Shown here: positions 37,200 to 45,548 of the stretch, one piece after another
How the letters are laid out: every line of letters begins with the position of its first letter
How positions within the stretch are numbered: position 1 is the stretch's first letter
Assembly (NCBI RefSeq): GCF_005047355.1
Contig: NZ_SUMC01000059.1
Coordinates: 1-51,412 of the forward strand
Length of the DNA: 51,412 nt
Direction of reading: 5' to 3'
Source: Actinacidiphila oryziradicis
GTDB taxonomy: Bacteria > Actinomycetota > Actinomycetes > Streptomycetales > Streptomycetaceae
Program-made: the position numbers and the translations under genes
Notes under the pieces: generated by a model
Seen by the model: the letters and a program-made list of their open reading frames with translations, nothing else
What the model was told of the DNA's origin: nothing
The model's database searches: none

Positions 37200-37406
37200 T
37201 CAGCTGGTCAAACGATCGTCGAACTCGCCCGCCTTCACGCCCTTCACGAAGGCACCCCACTTGGCGGGGGTCGTAACGGCCACCACACCCGGGGTGTCGC
37301 TCTCGCGGAAGTGGACGAGCCCCTCGGGGGCGGCAGCGACCTCAACGCAGTCGCGGTTCGCATCATCGCCGGAGAAGCTGGACTTGCGCCAAGCGAGTTC
37401 GGACAC
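37200..37406 (-). CDS. DUF397 protein, copy 1
   Basis: A 68-aa DUF397 protein directly behind the XRE/DUF5753 regulator (15 bp gap): LAWRKSSFSGDDANRDCVEVAAAPEGLVHFRES, then VAVTTPAKWGAFVKGVKAGEFDDRLTS. It is the most likely original partner of the regulator, as regulator-DUF397 pairs are the basic unit. The RLTS end is shared with copy 2 and abuts the first regulator-tail remnant. Confidence 0.95.
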   Translation of the reverse strand: MSELAWRKSSFSGDDANRDCVEVAAAPEGLVHFRESDTPGVVAVTTPAKWGAFVKGVKAGEFDDRLTS

Positions 37407-37421
37407 AGTGCACCCCTCGGG

Positions 37422-38276
37422 CTAGAGCCGCTCGGCACTGCTACGGATCAGTTCCAGCGAGGGAGTAGGCCCCAGAGCGGCTGCTCTCAGTTGATCGAAC
37501 ACCTGCCTATAGGCGCGCACTTGCGCGTCCTCCTCAATGTACAACGACGTGGCGATGGTGTCCGCACGCACGACATCCATCCCCGGCGGAGGGGTGTTCA
37601 CGATGGTGAAGGATCCATTCACGCCGCGATGGGACTCCGTCGTGTACGGGAGCACCTGGATCGTGATGTGATCGCGCTGCGCCATGCGGGCAAGGTGGAG
37701 AAGCTGGTCCCGCATCACGGACGGCCCGCCAAACTTGGCCTGCAGAACCGGTTCGTAGATGACCGCCCACAGTTGGGGCGCATTATCGCGGTCCAGGGCC
37801 AACTGTCGGTGCATACGACCTGCGACATGGTGCTCCAGCTCCTCGTCAGCCACGTCGAGCCGACCGCGCCGGAAGAGGACGCGCATGTAGTCGGCGGTTT
37901 GCAGCAGGCCCGGCACTAGGGTGGTCTCCCAGCTGTGCAGGGCCACGGCCTTGGACTCCATCTCGGCAAGGTCGGTGAAGCCGTCGCTGAGCACATCGCC
38001 GTACCGGTTCCACCAGCCCTTCGTCCGGCCCTCGCGCGCCATGCCGAGCAAGGCCTCGGTCAGGGCCTCGTCCTGGACGCCGTAGGCCTTGAGCAGGACG
38101 CGGAGGTCGACGGGTCGGATGCCGTTGACCCCCGTTTCGATCCGGCTGATCTTGGCCTTCCCGCACTCCAGCACGGCGGCGGCAGCCTCAAAGGTCAGCC
38201 CTTCCGCCTCGCGCAGTTTGCGCAGCTCGGCGCCCAGACGCTTCTGGCGGACTGTAGGGCTCTTACGCGGCGGCAT
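37422..38276 (-). CDS. XRE-family regulator with DUF5753 (WhiJ-like)
   Basis: A 284-aa protein: an N-terminal HTH_31/XRE domain (about 12-72; LGAELRKLREAEGLTFEAAAAVLECGKAKISRIETGVNGIRPVDLRVLLKAYGV) and the DUF5753 domain (about 95-280; LHSWETTLVPGLLQTADYMRVL, ITIQVLPYTTESHRGVNGSFTIV, ADTIATSLYIEEDAQVRAYRQVFDQLRAAAL). Such proteins control development and secondary metabolism with DUF397 partners. The start ATG has GGGGAGGGC just upstream. The DUF397 genes follow in the same operon; a divergent HATPase gene begins 188 bp away, completing the usual three-part module. Confidence 0.95.
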   Translation of the reverse strand: MPPRKSPTVRQKRLGAELRKLREAEGLTFEAAAAVLECGKAKISRIETGVNGIRPVDLRVLLKAYGVQDEALTEALLGMAREGRTKGWWNRYGDVLSDGFTDLAEMESKAVALHSWETTLVPGLLQTADYMRVLFRRGRLDVADEELEHHVAGRMHRQLALDRDNAPQLWAVIYEPVLQAKFGGPSVMRDQLLHLARMAQRDHITIQVLPYTTESHRGVNGSFTIVNTPPPGMDVVRADTIATSLYIEEDAQVRAYRQVFDQLRAAALGPTPSLELIRSSAERL

Positions 38277-38464
38277 GCCCTCCCCTTTCGTAGCTGAGTG
38301 AACAGTCTTCCCAAAGCACCTAGTTGGGGTCTAGTCACCCAATCGGGTCAGTTCTAGGAGAACCAGTGCACCTTTGAACGCTGCCGCCGCTACTTTCGGT
38401 ACCGATTCCGTCACGAGACGCGACGCCGCGTACGTGATGGCGACCACCGGCGACGGGAGACACC

Positions 38465-38860
38465 GTGAATGACGGCAACAATCAGGCGAACTGGTCCTAC
38501 GACGTACGGATCGACGCGCAGCCGTGGATGGTCGCGCTGGTGCGGGACTCACTGGGCTCCGCACTACGGCGGCGCGGGCGGCCCGAGTTGGCCGATACGG
38601 CCGCGCTGCTGGTGAGCGAGGTGGCGACAAACGGGATCCTCCACAGCAGGACGCCGGTCACCGTCCGGGCTCAGTGGCAGGGCAGCAGACTGTGGGTCGT
38701 CGTCCACGACGAGAGCCCGGTGTTCCCGACGCAGGAGATGCCGGGGGCGGAGGAGGAACACGGGCGGGGACTCCTCCTGGTGGACGGCTTCGCGAAGTCA
38801 TGGGGCGTGCGGCCGTGCACGGTGGGGTCGGGCAAGGTGGTGTGGTTCGAGTTGGGGTGA
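38465..38860 (+). CDS. ATP-binding (HATPase_c, anti-sigma/SpoIIAB-like) protein
   Basis: A 131-aa GHKL ATPase domain protein: the N box is DTAALLVSEVATNGILHSRTPVTVRA, G1 is VVVHDESPVFP, G2 is EEEHGRGLLLVDGFAKSWGV, ending GKVVWFEL. This class is the third member of the DUF397/XRE/HATPase (AbaA/WhiJ-type) clusters of Streptomyces. It probably binds ATP and may act on a regulator or sigma factor. GTG 38465 lies behind GGGAGACACC; it is divergent from the XRE regulator. Confidence 0.9.
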   Translation: MNDGNNQANWSYDVRIDAQPWMVALVRDSLGSALRRRGRPELADTAALLVSEVATNGILHSRTPVTVRAQWQGSRLWVVVHDESPVFPTQEMPGAEEEHGRGLLLVDGFAKSWGVRPCTVGSGKVVWFELG

Positions 38861-39036
38861 GGGGCAGCACGCCGCGAGGACCGACGTGTGGTCGGAGGCG
38901 TGAGGGCGCTGGTCCAGTAGGTGGGGCGCTGAACGAGCGCACCGAAGCCCGCTGTCATCCCGCTCTGGCAGACTCGGCCGCACGCACACAGGGCCCTCGA
39001 AACCGCCCTCTGAGCTTCATGGGAAAGGATCCGGAC

Positions 39037-39429
39037 GTGACCGCGCAGCACATGGAGCACGACGGACCGCTGATCCCACAGCCAGCCATGACGCGGGAGG
39101 CCTTGCGGGAGGCGGTCAAGCGGATCGCTCTGCCCAGCTTGGCGGAGCTGGACCGGGAGTGCGAGAAGGCATTCGACCGGGCGGTACAGACGCAGTCGAC
39201 CAACCCTCTGCGCTTCTTCCTGATCAAGTGGGCAACCTTCGTGGCGATGCAGCGCTGGCCCGCCCGAGCTGCAGCGCTGCATGAGGCCGAGCAGATCTCA
39301 GGCGATCCCCGCAGCACGCAAGAACAATTCCGAGCCGCGATGGACACGACCAATCGAATCCTCGCCGAGGCTCAGCAGGAGATCGGGCCGTGGCTGAGCG
39401 GGGCGGGGCGTGGAGCACGGGATCGGTAG
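39037..39429 (+). CDS. DUF6247-like small helical protein
   Basis: A protein of about 130 aa: DGPLIPQPAMTREALREAVKRIALPSLAELDRECEKAF, then TQSTNPLRFFLIKWATFVAMQRWPARAAALHEAEQIS and FRAAMDTTNRILAEAQQEI. The layout (M-x-REALR, three helices, W-rich centre) resembles DUF6247 proteins, which I recall as first genes of small two-gene, antitoxin-like modules in Streptomyces. GTG 39037 is chosen behind GGAAAGG; ATG 39019 is possible. The next gene, a GNAT acetyltransferase, begins 10 bp after the stop, so they are co-transcribed and could form a toxin-antitoxin-like pair (inference). Confidence 0.65.
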   Translation: MTAQHMEHDGPLIPQPAMTREALREAVKRIALPSLAELDRECEKAFDRAVQTQSTNPLRFFLIKWATFVAMQRWPARAAALHEAEQISGDPRSTQEQFRAAMDTTNRILAEAQQEIGPWLSGAGRGARDR

Positions 39430-39439
39430 GCTCCGGTGC

Positions 39440-39958
39440 ATGAACGTTGAGGTTGAGATCGTGCGCGAGGCCGGCCAGGAGATCGTGGAGGCGTTCGGGC
39501 GGTTGCTGCCGCAGTTGTCGTCGTCCGCGAAGCCTTTGGACCGCGAAGCGGTTGACCGGATCGTGGCGTGTGATGCGAACACTGTCCTGGTCGCTCGCGC
39601 GGAAGCGGGGGGCGAGATCGTCGGGACCTTGACGCTGCTGCTGGTCCCTGTGCCCTCCGGGCTGCGTGCGCGCATCGAGGACGTGGTCGTCGACGAAGTG
39701 GCCCGTGGCCAGGGAATCGCGGCTGCGCTGACCCAGGAGGCCCTGCGGCTGGCGCGGGAGGCGGGCGCCGGCACCGTTGACCTCACGTCGCGACCAGCGC
39801 GCGAGGCGGCCAATCGGTTGTACGAACGCCTTGGCTTCGAGGCCCGGGAATCGACGGTCTACCGGTTCTCGATGAGCGCCCCGAAACGCCGGCCGGCGGC
39901 CATTGACCGTATGCGGCGGATGATCGCCGAGGGGACGGCCGATCCTTCGGCCGAGTAG
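39440..39958 (+). CDS. GNAT family N-acetyltransferase
   Basis: A 172-aa GNAT protein: EIVREAGQEIVEAFGRLLPQLSSSAKPLDREAVDRIV, VARAEAGGEIVGTLTLLLVPVPSGLRARIEDVVVDEVARGQGIAAALTQEALRLAREAG (motif A with the RGQGIA acetyl-CoA loop) and REAANRLYERLGFEARESTVYR (motif B). It acetylates an unknown amine substrate. It starts 10 bp after the DUF6247-like gene. The last 25 residues (KRRPAAIDRMRRMIAEG) are a basic extension. Confidence 0.88.
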   Translation: MNVEVEIVREAGQEIVEAFGRLLPQLSSSAKPLDREAVDRIVACDANTVLVARAEAGGEIVGTLTLLLVPVPSGLRARIEDVVVDEVARGQGIAAALTQEALRLAREAGAGTVDLTSRPAREAANRLYERLGFEARESTVYRFSMSAPKRRPAAIDRMRRMIAEGTADPSAE

Positions 39959-39992
39959 GAGCGCGAGGAGCCGGGCGAGGCCGGGGCTGCCT

Positions 39993-40658
39993 TCAGGAAG
40001 CCGACGGCGGGGTGAAGGTGATCTCGACGCGGCGGTTCTGCTTGCGGCCGGGTTCGGTGGAGTTGTCGGCGATGGGGTAGTCCTCGCCGTAGCCACGGAC
40101 CTGGAAGGAGTAGGCGGTGTTGGAGCCGCTGGCGGCGAGCTGCGTGGCGAGGATGTTGTAGACGGCGTCGGCGCGCTGTTTGGAGAGCACGGCGCCGTGG
40201 GCGCTGCTGCCGAGGTTGTCGGTGAATCCGAAGACGCGGATGGGGTCGGTGACCTTCTTCGTCGCGATGTCGGATGCGATGGCCTTGATGCGGGCGGCGG
40301 CGGTGGGGCTGAGCTTGGCGCTGTCCTTGCCGAAGGTGACGTCGGCCTGGAGGGCGTACGTGATGGTGGAATTGGACTCCTGGTGACGCTCCTCGCCGGA
40401 GCTGGCGGTGGCGGTCGAGGAGGAGGACGAGTCCGTTACGGAGACGATGTCCAGGACCTTGGGGGCGGCGAGTGTGGCCCCTGCGGGGAGCTTCAGGCCA
40501 GGGGCGTTCGGGTCGATCTTGGTGGGGGCGGAGGATGTGGGCAGGGCGGTGGGGTTGACGGTGTCCGCGCGGGCGGCGGCGACGGGGAACACCGGGAGCA
40601 GCGTGAGGGCGAGCGCCAGCGTGGCGGCGGCGGATCCCGGGCGACCGGTACGAGGCAT
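39993..40658 (-). CDS. OmpA-family peptidoglycan-associated protein
   Basis: A 221-aa secreted protein. A Sec signal peptide (GSAAATLALALTLLPVFPVAAARA) is followed by a Ser/Thr-rich linker and an OmpA_C domain (about 105-215): TYALQADVTFGKDSAKLSPTAAARIKAI, VFGFTDNLGSSAHGAVLSKQRADAVYNIL, VRGYGEDYPIADNSTEPGRKQNRRVEITF. The Asp in GFTD and the Arg in NRRVEI are the peptidoglycan contact residues. It is the last gene of the Tad operon; the domain would anchor the pilus or its base to the wall. It overlaps no neighbour and ends 35 bp from the convergent GNAT gene. Confidence 0.9.
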   Translation of the reverse strand: MPRTGRPGSAAATLALALTLLPVFPVAAARADTVNPTALPTSSAPTKIDPNAPGLKLPAGATLAAPKVLDIVSVTDSSSSSTATASSGEERHQESNSTITYALQADVTFGKDSAKLSPTAAARIKAIASDIATKKVTDPIRVFGFTDNLGSSAHGAVLSKQRADAVYNILATQLAASGSNTAYSFQVRGYGEDYPIADNSTEPGRKQNRRVEITFTPPSAS

Positions 40659-40661
40659 CGG

Positions 40662-41261
40662 TCACCCCTCCGAGATCGTGATCTTGGCCGGGGGCATGGT
40701 GGGGAGCTGGAAGTCGACCTCGGTGGTGGACTTTGGCGGGGCGGGGAATTGGGCGAAGATGGGCCGCGTCTCGCCGGGGCTGATGAGGGTCAGCCCCATG
40801 GTGCAGAGGCACAGGCCCTCGGTGTCCCTGAGGACGTAGTAGCGCTTCTTGCCCGCCTCGTCGACGAGGGTTGCTCCAGCGAGCGACGAGCCGGACTTCT
40901 GGACTGCGACCTCCTGGCCCCTCCAGCCGAGGGCGTTGAAGACCGACTGGCCGTTGTTGGTCAGCGTGCCGCTGACCGTGACAAAGCCACCGGTATCACG
41001 CGTAGCCGAGTTGATGGTGACGGTGATGCCCTGGCCGCCCTTGATCTGTGCCAGTGTTGCAGTTGGTTCAGGCGTTGGGGGCGATGAGTCCTGGGTCGAA
41101 CTGCCGGTGCTTTTGGTGCTGCTGGACTTCGTGGCGCTGGATTGGCTCTTCGTCCCCTTGTCGCTGTTCCCGCCGCACCCGGACACCATCAAGGCTGCGC
41201 TGGCGACGAGTGCGACAGCGACCGCAGGCCTGCGGCCCCTCGCCGTCTGCTGGATGCCCAT
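40662..41261 (-). CDS. Hypothetical lipoprotein of the Tad operon
   Basis: A 199-aa protein with a signal peptide and lipobox (ALVASAALMVSGC, then GGNSDKG), a Ser/Thr-rich linker (about 30-65) and a C-terminal beta-rich domain: GITVTINSATRDTGGFVTVSGTLTNNGQSVFNALGWRG, CLCTMGLTLISPGETRPIFAQFPAPPKSTTEVDFQLP. The CLC motif may form a disulfide. The beta domain resembles extracellular immunoglobulin-like modules of DUF4352 type. It starts 4 bp before the OmpA gene and should be co-translated with it. The function is unknown; an assembly role on the outer face is likely from context. Confidence 0.8.
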   Translation of the reverse strand: MGIQQTARGRRPAVAVALVASAALMVSGCGGNSDKGTKSQSSATKSSSTKSTGSSTQDSSPPTPEPTATLAQIKGGQGITVTINSATRDTGGFVTVSGTLTNNGQSVFNALGWRGQEVAVQKSGSSLAGATLVDEAGKKRYYVLRDTEGLCLCTMGLTLISPGETRPIFAQFPAPPKSTTEVDFQLPTMPPAKITISEG

Positions 41262-41275
41262 GCGTCCCCGTTCCT

Positions 41276-41866
41276 TTACTCGCTGAGATGTACGGAGAAG
41301 AACTCCGCCAGGTTCAGTTTGAAGTTACTGGCCGTCGGATCGACGGACAGCTCCCCAGCGGTGCAAGTAAAGATGATGGCGTTGGGGCCTTTATGAACGT
41401 CCGTGCAGCGGGGGGCAATGACGGCAGTGGCCTTGGACGTGGCGTGTATATCCTCAGTGCCTTTGACCACGGACTTGCCGACAGTTCCGAGCGTACGGAC
41501 TCCGACGGTGTAGCTGAGCGGGCTGTTCGTCCCCGGACAGCCGGTCACTTCAGCGCCATTGCCAGCGGCATAGGTACCGGCGGCGGCACACGCGCCAGTG
41601 CCGTCGATGCCGGTCCCATTGAGGAGTCCCTTCAACGTGCCGAGATCGCCTGCCTTCAGCGCGTCCAGGAATTTCCCCTCAATGCCGTCCCGGCCACCAC
41701 GGGCAGCAGCCAGCGCCGCCGCGTCGGCGGCGGTTTGGGAGCTGTTCCGCAAGACGGATGCCTGGCCGACCGCGAAGAAGGCGAACGCGAGGAAGAACAG
41801 CGCCGCTACGGCAACGATGTAGATCCCCAGGGTCTGGCCTTCGTCCCTACAGGCGTAGCGGCTCAG
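41276..41866 (-). CDS. TadG-like pilus assembly protein
   Basis: A protein of about 196 aa with a short N-terminus, DEGQTLGIYIVAVAALFFLAFAFFAVGQASVLRNSSQTAADAAALAAA, the TadG/TadE N-terminal membrane segment with a Gly just before it (prepilin-type cleavage in DEG|QT), then a mixed exported domain with three Cys (GACAAAG, VTGCPG, RCTD). There is no ATG, GTG or TTG near the expected start; the best is CTG 41866, overlapping the flp stop in CTGA. The same frame is open upstream to 42322 across flp, without homology. It is predicted to be a minor pilin or assembly subunit. Confidence 0.75.
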   Translation of the reverse strand: MSRYACRDEGQTLGIYIVAVAALFFLAFAFFAVGQASVLRNSSQTAADAAALAAARGGRDGIEGKFLDALKAGDLGTLKGLLNGTGIDGTGACAAAGTYAAGNGAEVTGCPGTNSPLSYTVGVRTLGTVGKSVVKGTEDIHATSKATAVIAPRCTDVHKGPNAIIFTCTAGELSVDPTASNFKLNLAEFFSVHLSE

Positions 41867-42063
41867 ATCTTGGCGATTTTCCCGATCGCGTCGAGGATCG
41901 CCTGCCCCACGGTGCCGCCGATGTTCGTGGTCGCCAGCGCCGCGATGATGATCGCGATCACCACCGCGATCCCCAGGTATTCGAAGGACGTCTGCCCACT
42001 GTCGCCACGGTCCCGCGCCCACAACTGCAGCACGGTGATCCGCTTCACAACCCATCTGCTCAT
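41863..42063 (-). CDS. flp: Flp-type pilin
   Basis: A 66-aa pilin: a basic N-terminus, then GDSGQTSFEYLGIAVVIAIIIAALATTNIGGTVGQAIL. The Flp signature is intact: Gly at the cleavage site, Glu at +5 and Tyr at +6, followed by a hydrophobic helix. The prepilin peptidase (near 33 kb) would cut after the Gly. The start ATG 42063 has GGGAGCCGGAGCC upstream. The 296-bp gap upstream (42064-42359) probably holds a pilin promoter and shows repeated TTGCA(G/C) elements on the minus strand. Confidence 0.92.
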   Translation of the reverse strand: MSRWVVKRITVLQLWARDRGDSGQTSFEYLGIAVVIAIIIAALATTNIGGTVGQAILDAIGKIAKI

Positions 42064-42359
42064 GGCTCCGGCTCCCTGCCCTTGTCACCCGACGAACGCC
42101 GGCCGCGCGCCTTGCGCGTACCGCCTTCTCGCTGCCGCTACGGGGGCCGTCGGCCTGGACGGCGACCTTGACATTGACGTTGACGTCAGCCATGGCCCAC
42201 CGCCTCTCGCCGGTCCGACCCGTAGCGATTCGTTCGGGGTTGCAGGTGCAAATTCGGTTGCGACTGCAAACGTACACCGCAACTGCTCGCTCCCGCAGCC
42301 CATTCCGAGCCAACTGACACACCCAATATGACGGCTTCCGTCACTACCCACCACCCGCC

Positions 42360-43271
42360 TCAGCCATTCCCGAAGAGGTCACCGAAGTTGACCCGCGAAC
42401 CGAGGATGGTGCCCGTCATCAGCAGGATCATGGTCGCGGGCACCAGCAGCGTCGTAATCACGCCAGTCGCACGGGGCACGGTGCGGGCCACCCGCCGCCG
42501 GGCGTTCTGGGCTTCGGTGCGCCGCATGTCCTGCGCGATCTGGAGCAGTGTCTGGGCAATGGGCGCGCCCAGCTCCTCGCCCTGTTGGAGGGCGGTCACG
42601 AACTGGCTGACCTGGGCGCTGCGGTTCCGTTGGCGCAGCTGGTCGAAGGCGTCGCGGCGGCTGACGCCGACATCCATCTGGCGCAGGGCGACCCGGATTT
42701 CGTCCGACCACGGCCCGGAGTAGACCGCCGCCACCCGCTCCAGGGCCTGACGGAAGCCCAACCCCGCGCTGACGACGACCGCGAGGACGTCCAGAAAGTC
42801 CGGAAGTGTACGTTCAATCTCCTCGCGCCGCTTACGCACCGCCAGCCAGATGCCGAGATCCGTCCAGCCCCACGCGTATCCGATCATCAGCAGCGCCAGG
42901 AACCAGTGCCCGGACGAGAGCACCGCCAAAGCACCCGCCCCGCCCAGCATCCCGTACACGGCGCGCCGGGCGGCGTACCTGTCCACCGTCAGGCCGTGCG
43001 GGTGACCGGCATGGTCGATGCGGGCCCGGATCTTGTTCACCCTCGCGGGCCCGAGCATGCGGAGCACCACGGGCGCCCAGCGGATGCCCATGCGGTCGAC
43101 GGCGTTGCCGACTCTGGTCGTTCGGGTGCGGCCGACCTCCAGGGCGAGCTGCAAGTCGCTGGGGAGCTTGACGTCGGCGCGGTAGATACCCACGCCGTAG
43201 ACGATGCCGACGACGCCGGCCGCGACGAGAAGGGCCAGGGCGAGCCCGATCAGCGGATTCAGGGAATTCAT
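42360..43271 (-). CDS. tadC: Type II secretion F-family protein, TadC
   Basis: A 303-aa inner-membrane platform protein of the Tad system. The N-terminal helix is LIGLALALLVAAGVVGIVYG; the T2SF domain (about 170-290) has ERTLPDFLDVLAVVVSAGLGFRQALERVA, QFVTALQQGEELGAPIAQTLLQIAQDMRRTEAQNARRRV and the last membrane helix VITTLLVPATMILLMTGTIL. It is the shorter C-type paralogue that pairs with TadB (17 bp upstream) and rests on the CpaF ATPase. Confidence 0.92.
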   Translation of the reverse strand: MNSLNPLIGLALALLVAAGVVGIVYGVGIYRADVKLPSDLQLALEVGRTRTTRVGNAVDRMGIRWAPVVLRMLGPARVNKIRARIDHAGHPHGLTVDRYAARRAVYGMLGGAGALAVLSSGHWFLALLMIGYAWGWTDLGIWLAVRKRREEIERTLPDFLDVLAVVVSAGLGFRQALERVAAVYSGPWSDEIRVALRQMDVGVSRRDAFDQLRQRNRSAQVSQFVTALQQGEELGAPIAQTLLQIAQDMRRTEAQNARRRVARTVPRATGVITTLLVPATMILLMTGTILGSRVNFGDLFGNG

Positions 43272-43287
43272 TACGAGTGCCCGCCCC

Positions 43288-44217
43288 TCAGACGTCGATC
43301 CGCGACATACGGCGGATCAGGACGAAGCCGACGACGTACAGCCCAAGGGCGATCAACACGGCGATCCGACCGGTCCCGGACCCGGTCATGGCGCTCAGGG
43401 AGCCCGGCAGGATCTGGTTGAGCAGGAACAAGGACCCGATGCCGATCACCGGCACCGCATAAGCGGTGACCGTCACCTGGGACAGCTGGGTGCGGATTTC
43501 CCTTCGGGTCTCTTTGCGCTCCTCAAGAGTCACCGTCAGATTGCGCAACGACTCCACCACCGAACCGCCCGCGCGGCTGCTGAGCACGAGGGTCGTGACC
43601 AGGACGATCAGCTCGCGGCTCGGCAGCCGTGCCTGGAGCTCGTTCAGAGCGTCCTCTACGGAGTGGCCCATAGCCATCGCGTCGGCGACCTGCCTGAGCT
43701 CCTCGCCCGCCGGGGCCTCCAGCTCGTCCGCCGCCATGCCGACCGCCGTGCGGAGGGCGAGCCCGGCGTGGGTGGCGTTCGCGAGTACCCGTGCCAAGTC
43801 CGGGAGCTGGGCGATGAAGCGTTCGGTACGGATCCGTTGGCGCCACGCCAGGAAGGAGGAGACCGTCCATCCGGTCAGGATCGCGGCGACGGGCCCGAAG
43901 AAGGGTGCGAGGAGTGTGCCGGCGACCAGCCACGCACCGCCCACGGCCCCCACCGCAGCCGCCGTGAACTGGCCCGGGGTGAGGTTGGTCCCCGTGGCGG
44001 CGAGGCGCCCGGCGAGGCGCTTGCCCCACTGGGTCCGGCGTACGCGGCGGTCGAGCCCGGCGAAGGGGACGGTGCTGCGCTCCATGCCCGGGATGTCGGC
44101 GAGGCGGTCGACCAGGGCCGCCCGGTCGGCGCGGCCGCCGGCCCAGGCGTGCAGGCCCCAGACGCCGAGGGCGAGGGCCAGCGCGGAGGCCCCCAGTGCG
44201 GCAAGAGCCAGACTCAT
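43288..44217 (-). CDS. tadB: Type II secretion F-family protein, TadB
   Basis: A 309-aa platform protein: an N-terminal hydrophobic LALAALGASALALALGVWGL, then VGAVGGAWLVAGTLLAPFFG, the T2SF domain with QLPDLARVLANATHAGLALRTAVGMA and LIVLVTTLVLSSRAGGSVVESLRNLTVTLEERKETRREI, and a C-terminal pair of membrane helices with FLLNQILPGSLSAMTGS. Its ATG overlaps the CpaF stop by 4 bp (ATGA), showing tight coupling. Confidence 0.92.
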   Translation of the reverse strand: MSLALAALGASALALALGVWGLHAWAGGRADRAALVDRLADIPGMERSTVPFAGLDRRVRRTQWGKRLAGRLAATGTNLTPGQFTAAAVGAVGGAWLVAGTLLAPFFGPVAAILTGWTVSSFLAWRQRIRTERFIAQLPDLARVLANATHAGLALRTAVGMAADELEAPAGEELRQVADAMAMGHSVEDALNELQARLPSRELIVLVTTLVLSSRAGGSVVESLRNLTVTLEERKETRREIRTQLSQVTVTAYAVPVIGIGSLFLLNQILPGSLSAMTGSGTGRIAVLIALGLYVVGFVLIRRMSRIDV

Positions 44218-45548
44218 TTCGCCTCCCTGCTGGCCAGCTCCAGCTCCGTGTCGCCGACGCCGAAGGCGGCCGGGACGTGTTCACCGGCCAAGTACATCCG
44301 CTCGGCCAGTTCCCGGGGTACGGGGAAGTGCTCGTACCAGCCGCGTACGATCCGGTCGGCGCCCAGGGGCTCGGCGCGGAAGCGGCTGGCGGTGGTGAGC
44401 CGGAAGGTGTCGCGGCCCCGGGAGGAGAGGATGGCGATCTCGGATACGCGCCGGGCGCCGTCGACGTCACGCCTCAGCTGGATGATGACGTCCACGGCGC
44501 TGTTGATCTGATCCCGCAACGCCTCGAAGGGGATCTTCACTTCGCTCATCGAGGCGAGGGTCTGGAGCCGCAGCACCGCGTCCTCGGCGGAGTTGGCGTG
44601 GACGGTGGCGAGGGAGCCGTCGTGGCCGGTGGACATGGCCTGGAGCATGTCGAGGGTCTCACCGCCACGGACCTCGCCGACGATGATGCGATCGGGGCGC
44701 ATGCGCAGCGAGTTGCGTACGAGGTCGCGGATGGTGATGCGGCCGTGGCCCTCGACGTTCGGGGGGCGGGTTTCGAGCCGGATGACGTGTTCCTGCTGGA
44801 GCTGGAGTTCGGCGGCGTCCTCGACGGTGATGATGCGCTCGCCGTCCGGGATGAGCCCCGACAGGGAGTTGAGCAGGGTCGTCTTGCCGGCGCCGGTGCC
44901 GCCCGCGACGATGACGTTGAACTTGGCGCGCACGAGGGCCGCGAGAAGCACCAGCATGTGCTCGTCCAGCGTGCCGAGGGCGATGAGCTCATTCAACGTA
45001 TATGCCCGCGGGAAGCGACGGATGGTAAGGATCGGGCCGGTGAGGGACAGCGGCGGGATGATGACGTTGACGCGCTCGCCGGAGGGCAGGCGGGCGTCGA
45101 CCATCGGATTGGACTCGTCGACGCGGCGGTTGACGGTCGAGACGATGCGTTCGATGGTCTGGAGGAGCTGGTCGGCGGAGGAGAAGCGGGCGGCGACGGG
45201 CTCGACACGGCCGGCCCGTTCGACGTAGATCTTGTCCGGGCCGTTGACCATGATTTCGGTGACGGTCGGGTCTTCGAGGAGCGGCTCCAGGATGCCGAGG
45301 CCGAGGGCCTCGTCCACGACGCGGCGGATGATGCCGGTGCGCTCCTTGGTGGAGAGCACCGGACCTTCGCGGCTGATGATGTGGCCGAGGACACGCTCCA
45401 GGCGGAGCCGACGTTCGGCGGCGGCGAGGGCCGACATCTCGGCGAGGTCGATCTCCTGGAGCAGCTTGGTGCGGTAGACGGCGACGAGGTTGCCCTCTTG
45501 GGTCTGCGGAGCGGATTCCTCGGGAGCGAGGCGGTCGCGGAGGCTCAT
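44214..45548 (-). CDS. cpaF: CpaF/TadA secretion ATPase
   Basis: A 444-aa T2SSE-type ATPase that powers Tad pilus assembly. The all-alpha N-terminus is about 1-110; the NTPase core has Walker A GGTGAGKTTLLNSL (about 213-222), the Asp box ITVEDAAELQLQ, Walker B RMRPDRIIVGEVRGGETLDMLQAMSTGHDGSLATVHANS and the RxR-containing C-lobe. It is complete and looks active. It overlaps the TadE gene upstream and the TadB gene downstream by 4 bp each, in one operon. Confidence 0.95.
   Translation of the reverse strand: MSLRDRLAPEESAPQTQEGNLVAVYRTKLLQEIDLAEMSALAAAERRLRLERVLGHIISREGPVLSTKERTGIIRRVVDEALGLGILEPLLEDPTVTEIMVNGPDKIYVERAGRVEPVAARFSSADQLLQTIERIVSTVNRRVDESNPMVDARLPSGERVNVIIPPLSLTGPILTIRRFPRAYTLNELIALGTLDEHMLVLLAALVRAKFNVIVAGGTGAGKTTLLNSLSGLIPDGERIITVEDAAELQLQQEHVIRLETRPPNVEGHGRITIRDLVRNSLRMRPDRIIVGEVRGGETLDMLQAMSTGHDGSLATVHANSAEDAVLRLQTLASMSEVKIPFEALRDQINSAVDVIIQLRRDVDGARRVSEIAILSSRGRDTFRLTTASRFRAEPLGADRIVRGWYEHFPVPRELAERMYLAGEHVPAAFGVGDTELELASREAK

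Noticed and set aside
36592..37260. A 222-codon frame through the DUF397 array
   Set aside because: It is not a gene; it is the alternate frame that links the regulator-tail remnants and the antiphase of DUF397 copies, and was used only as evidence for the duplication unit.
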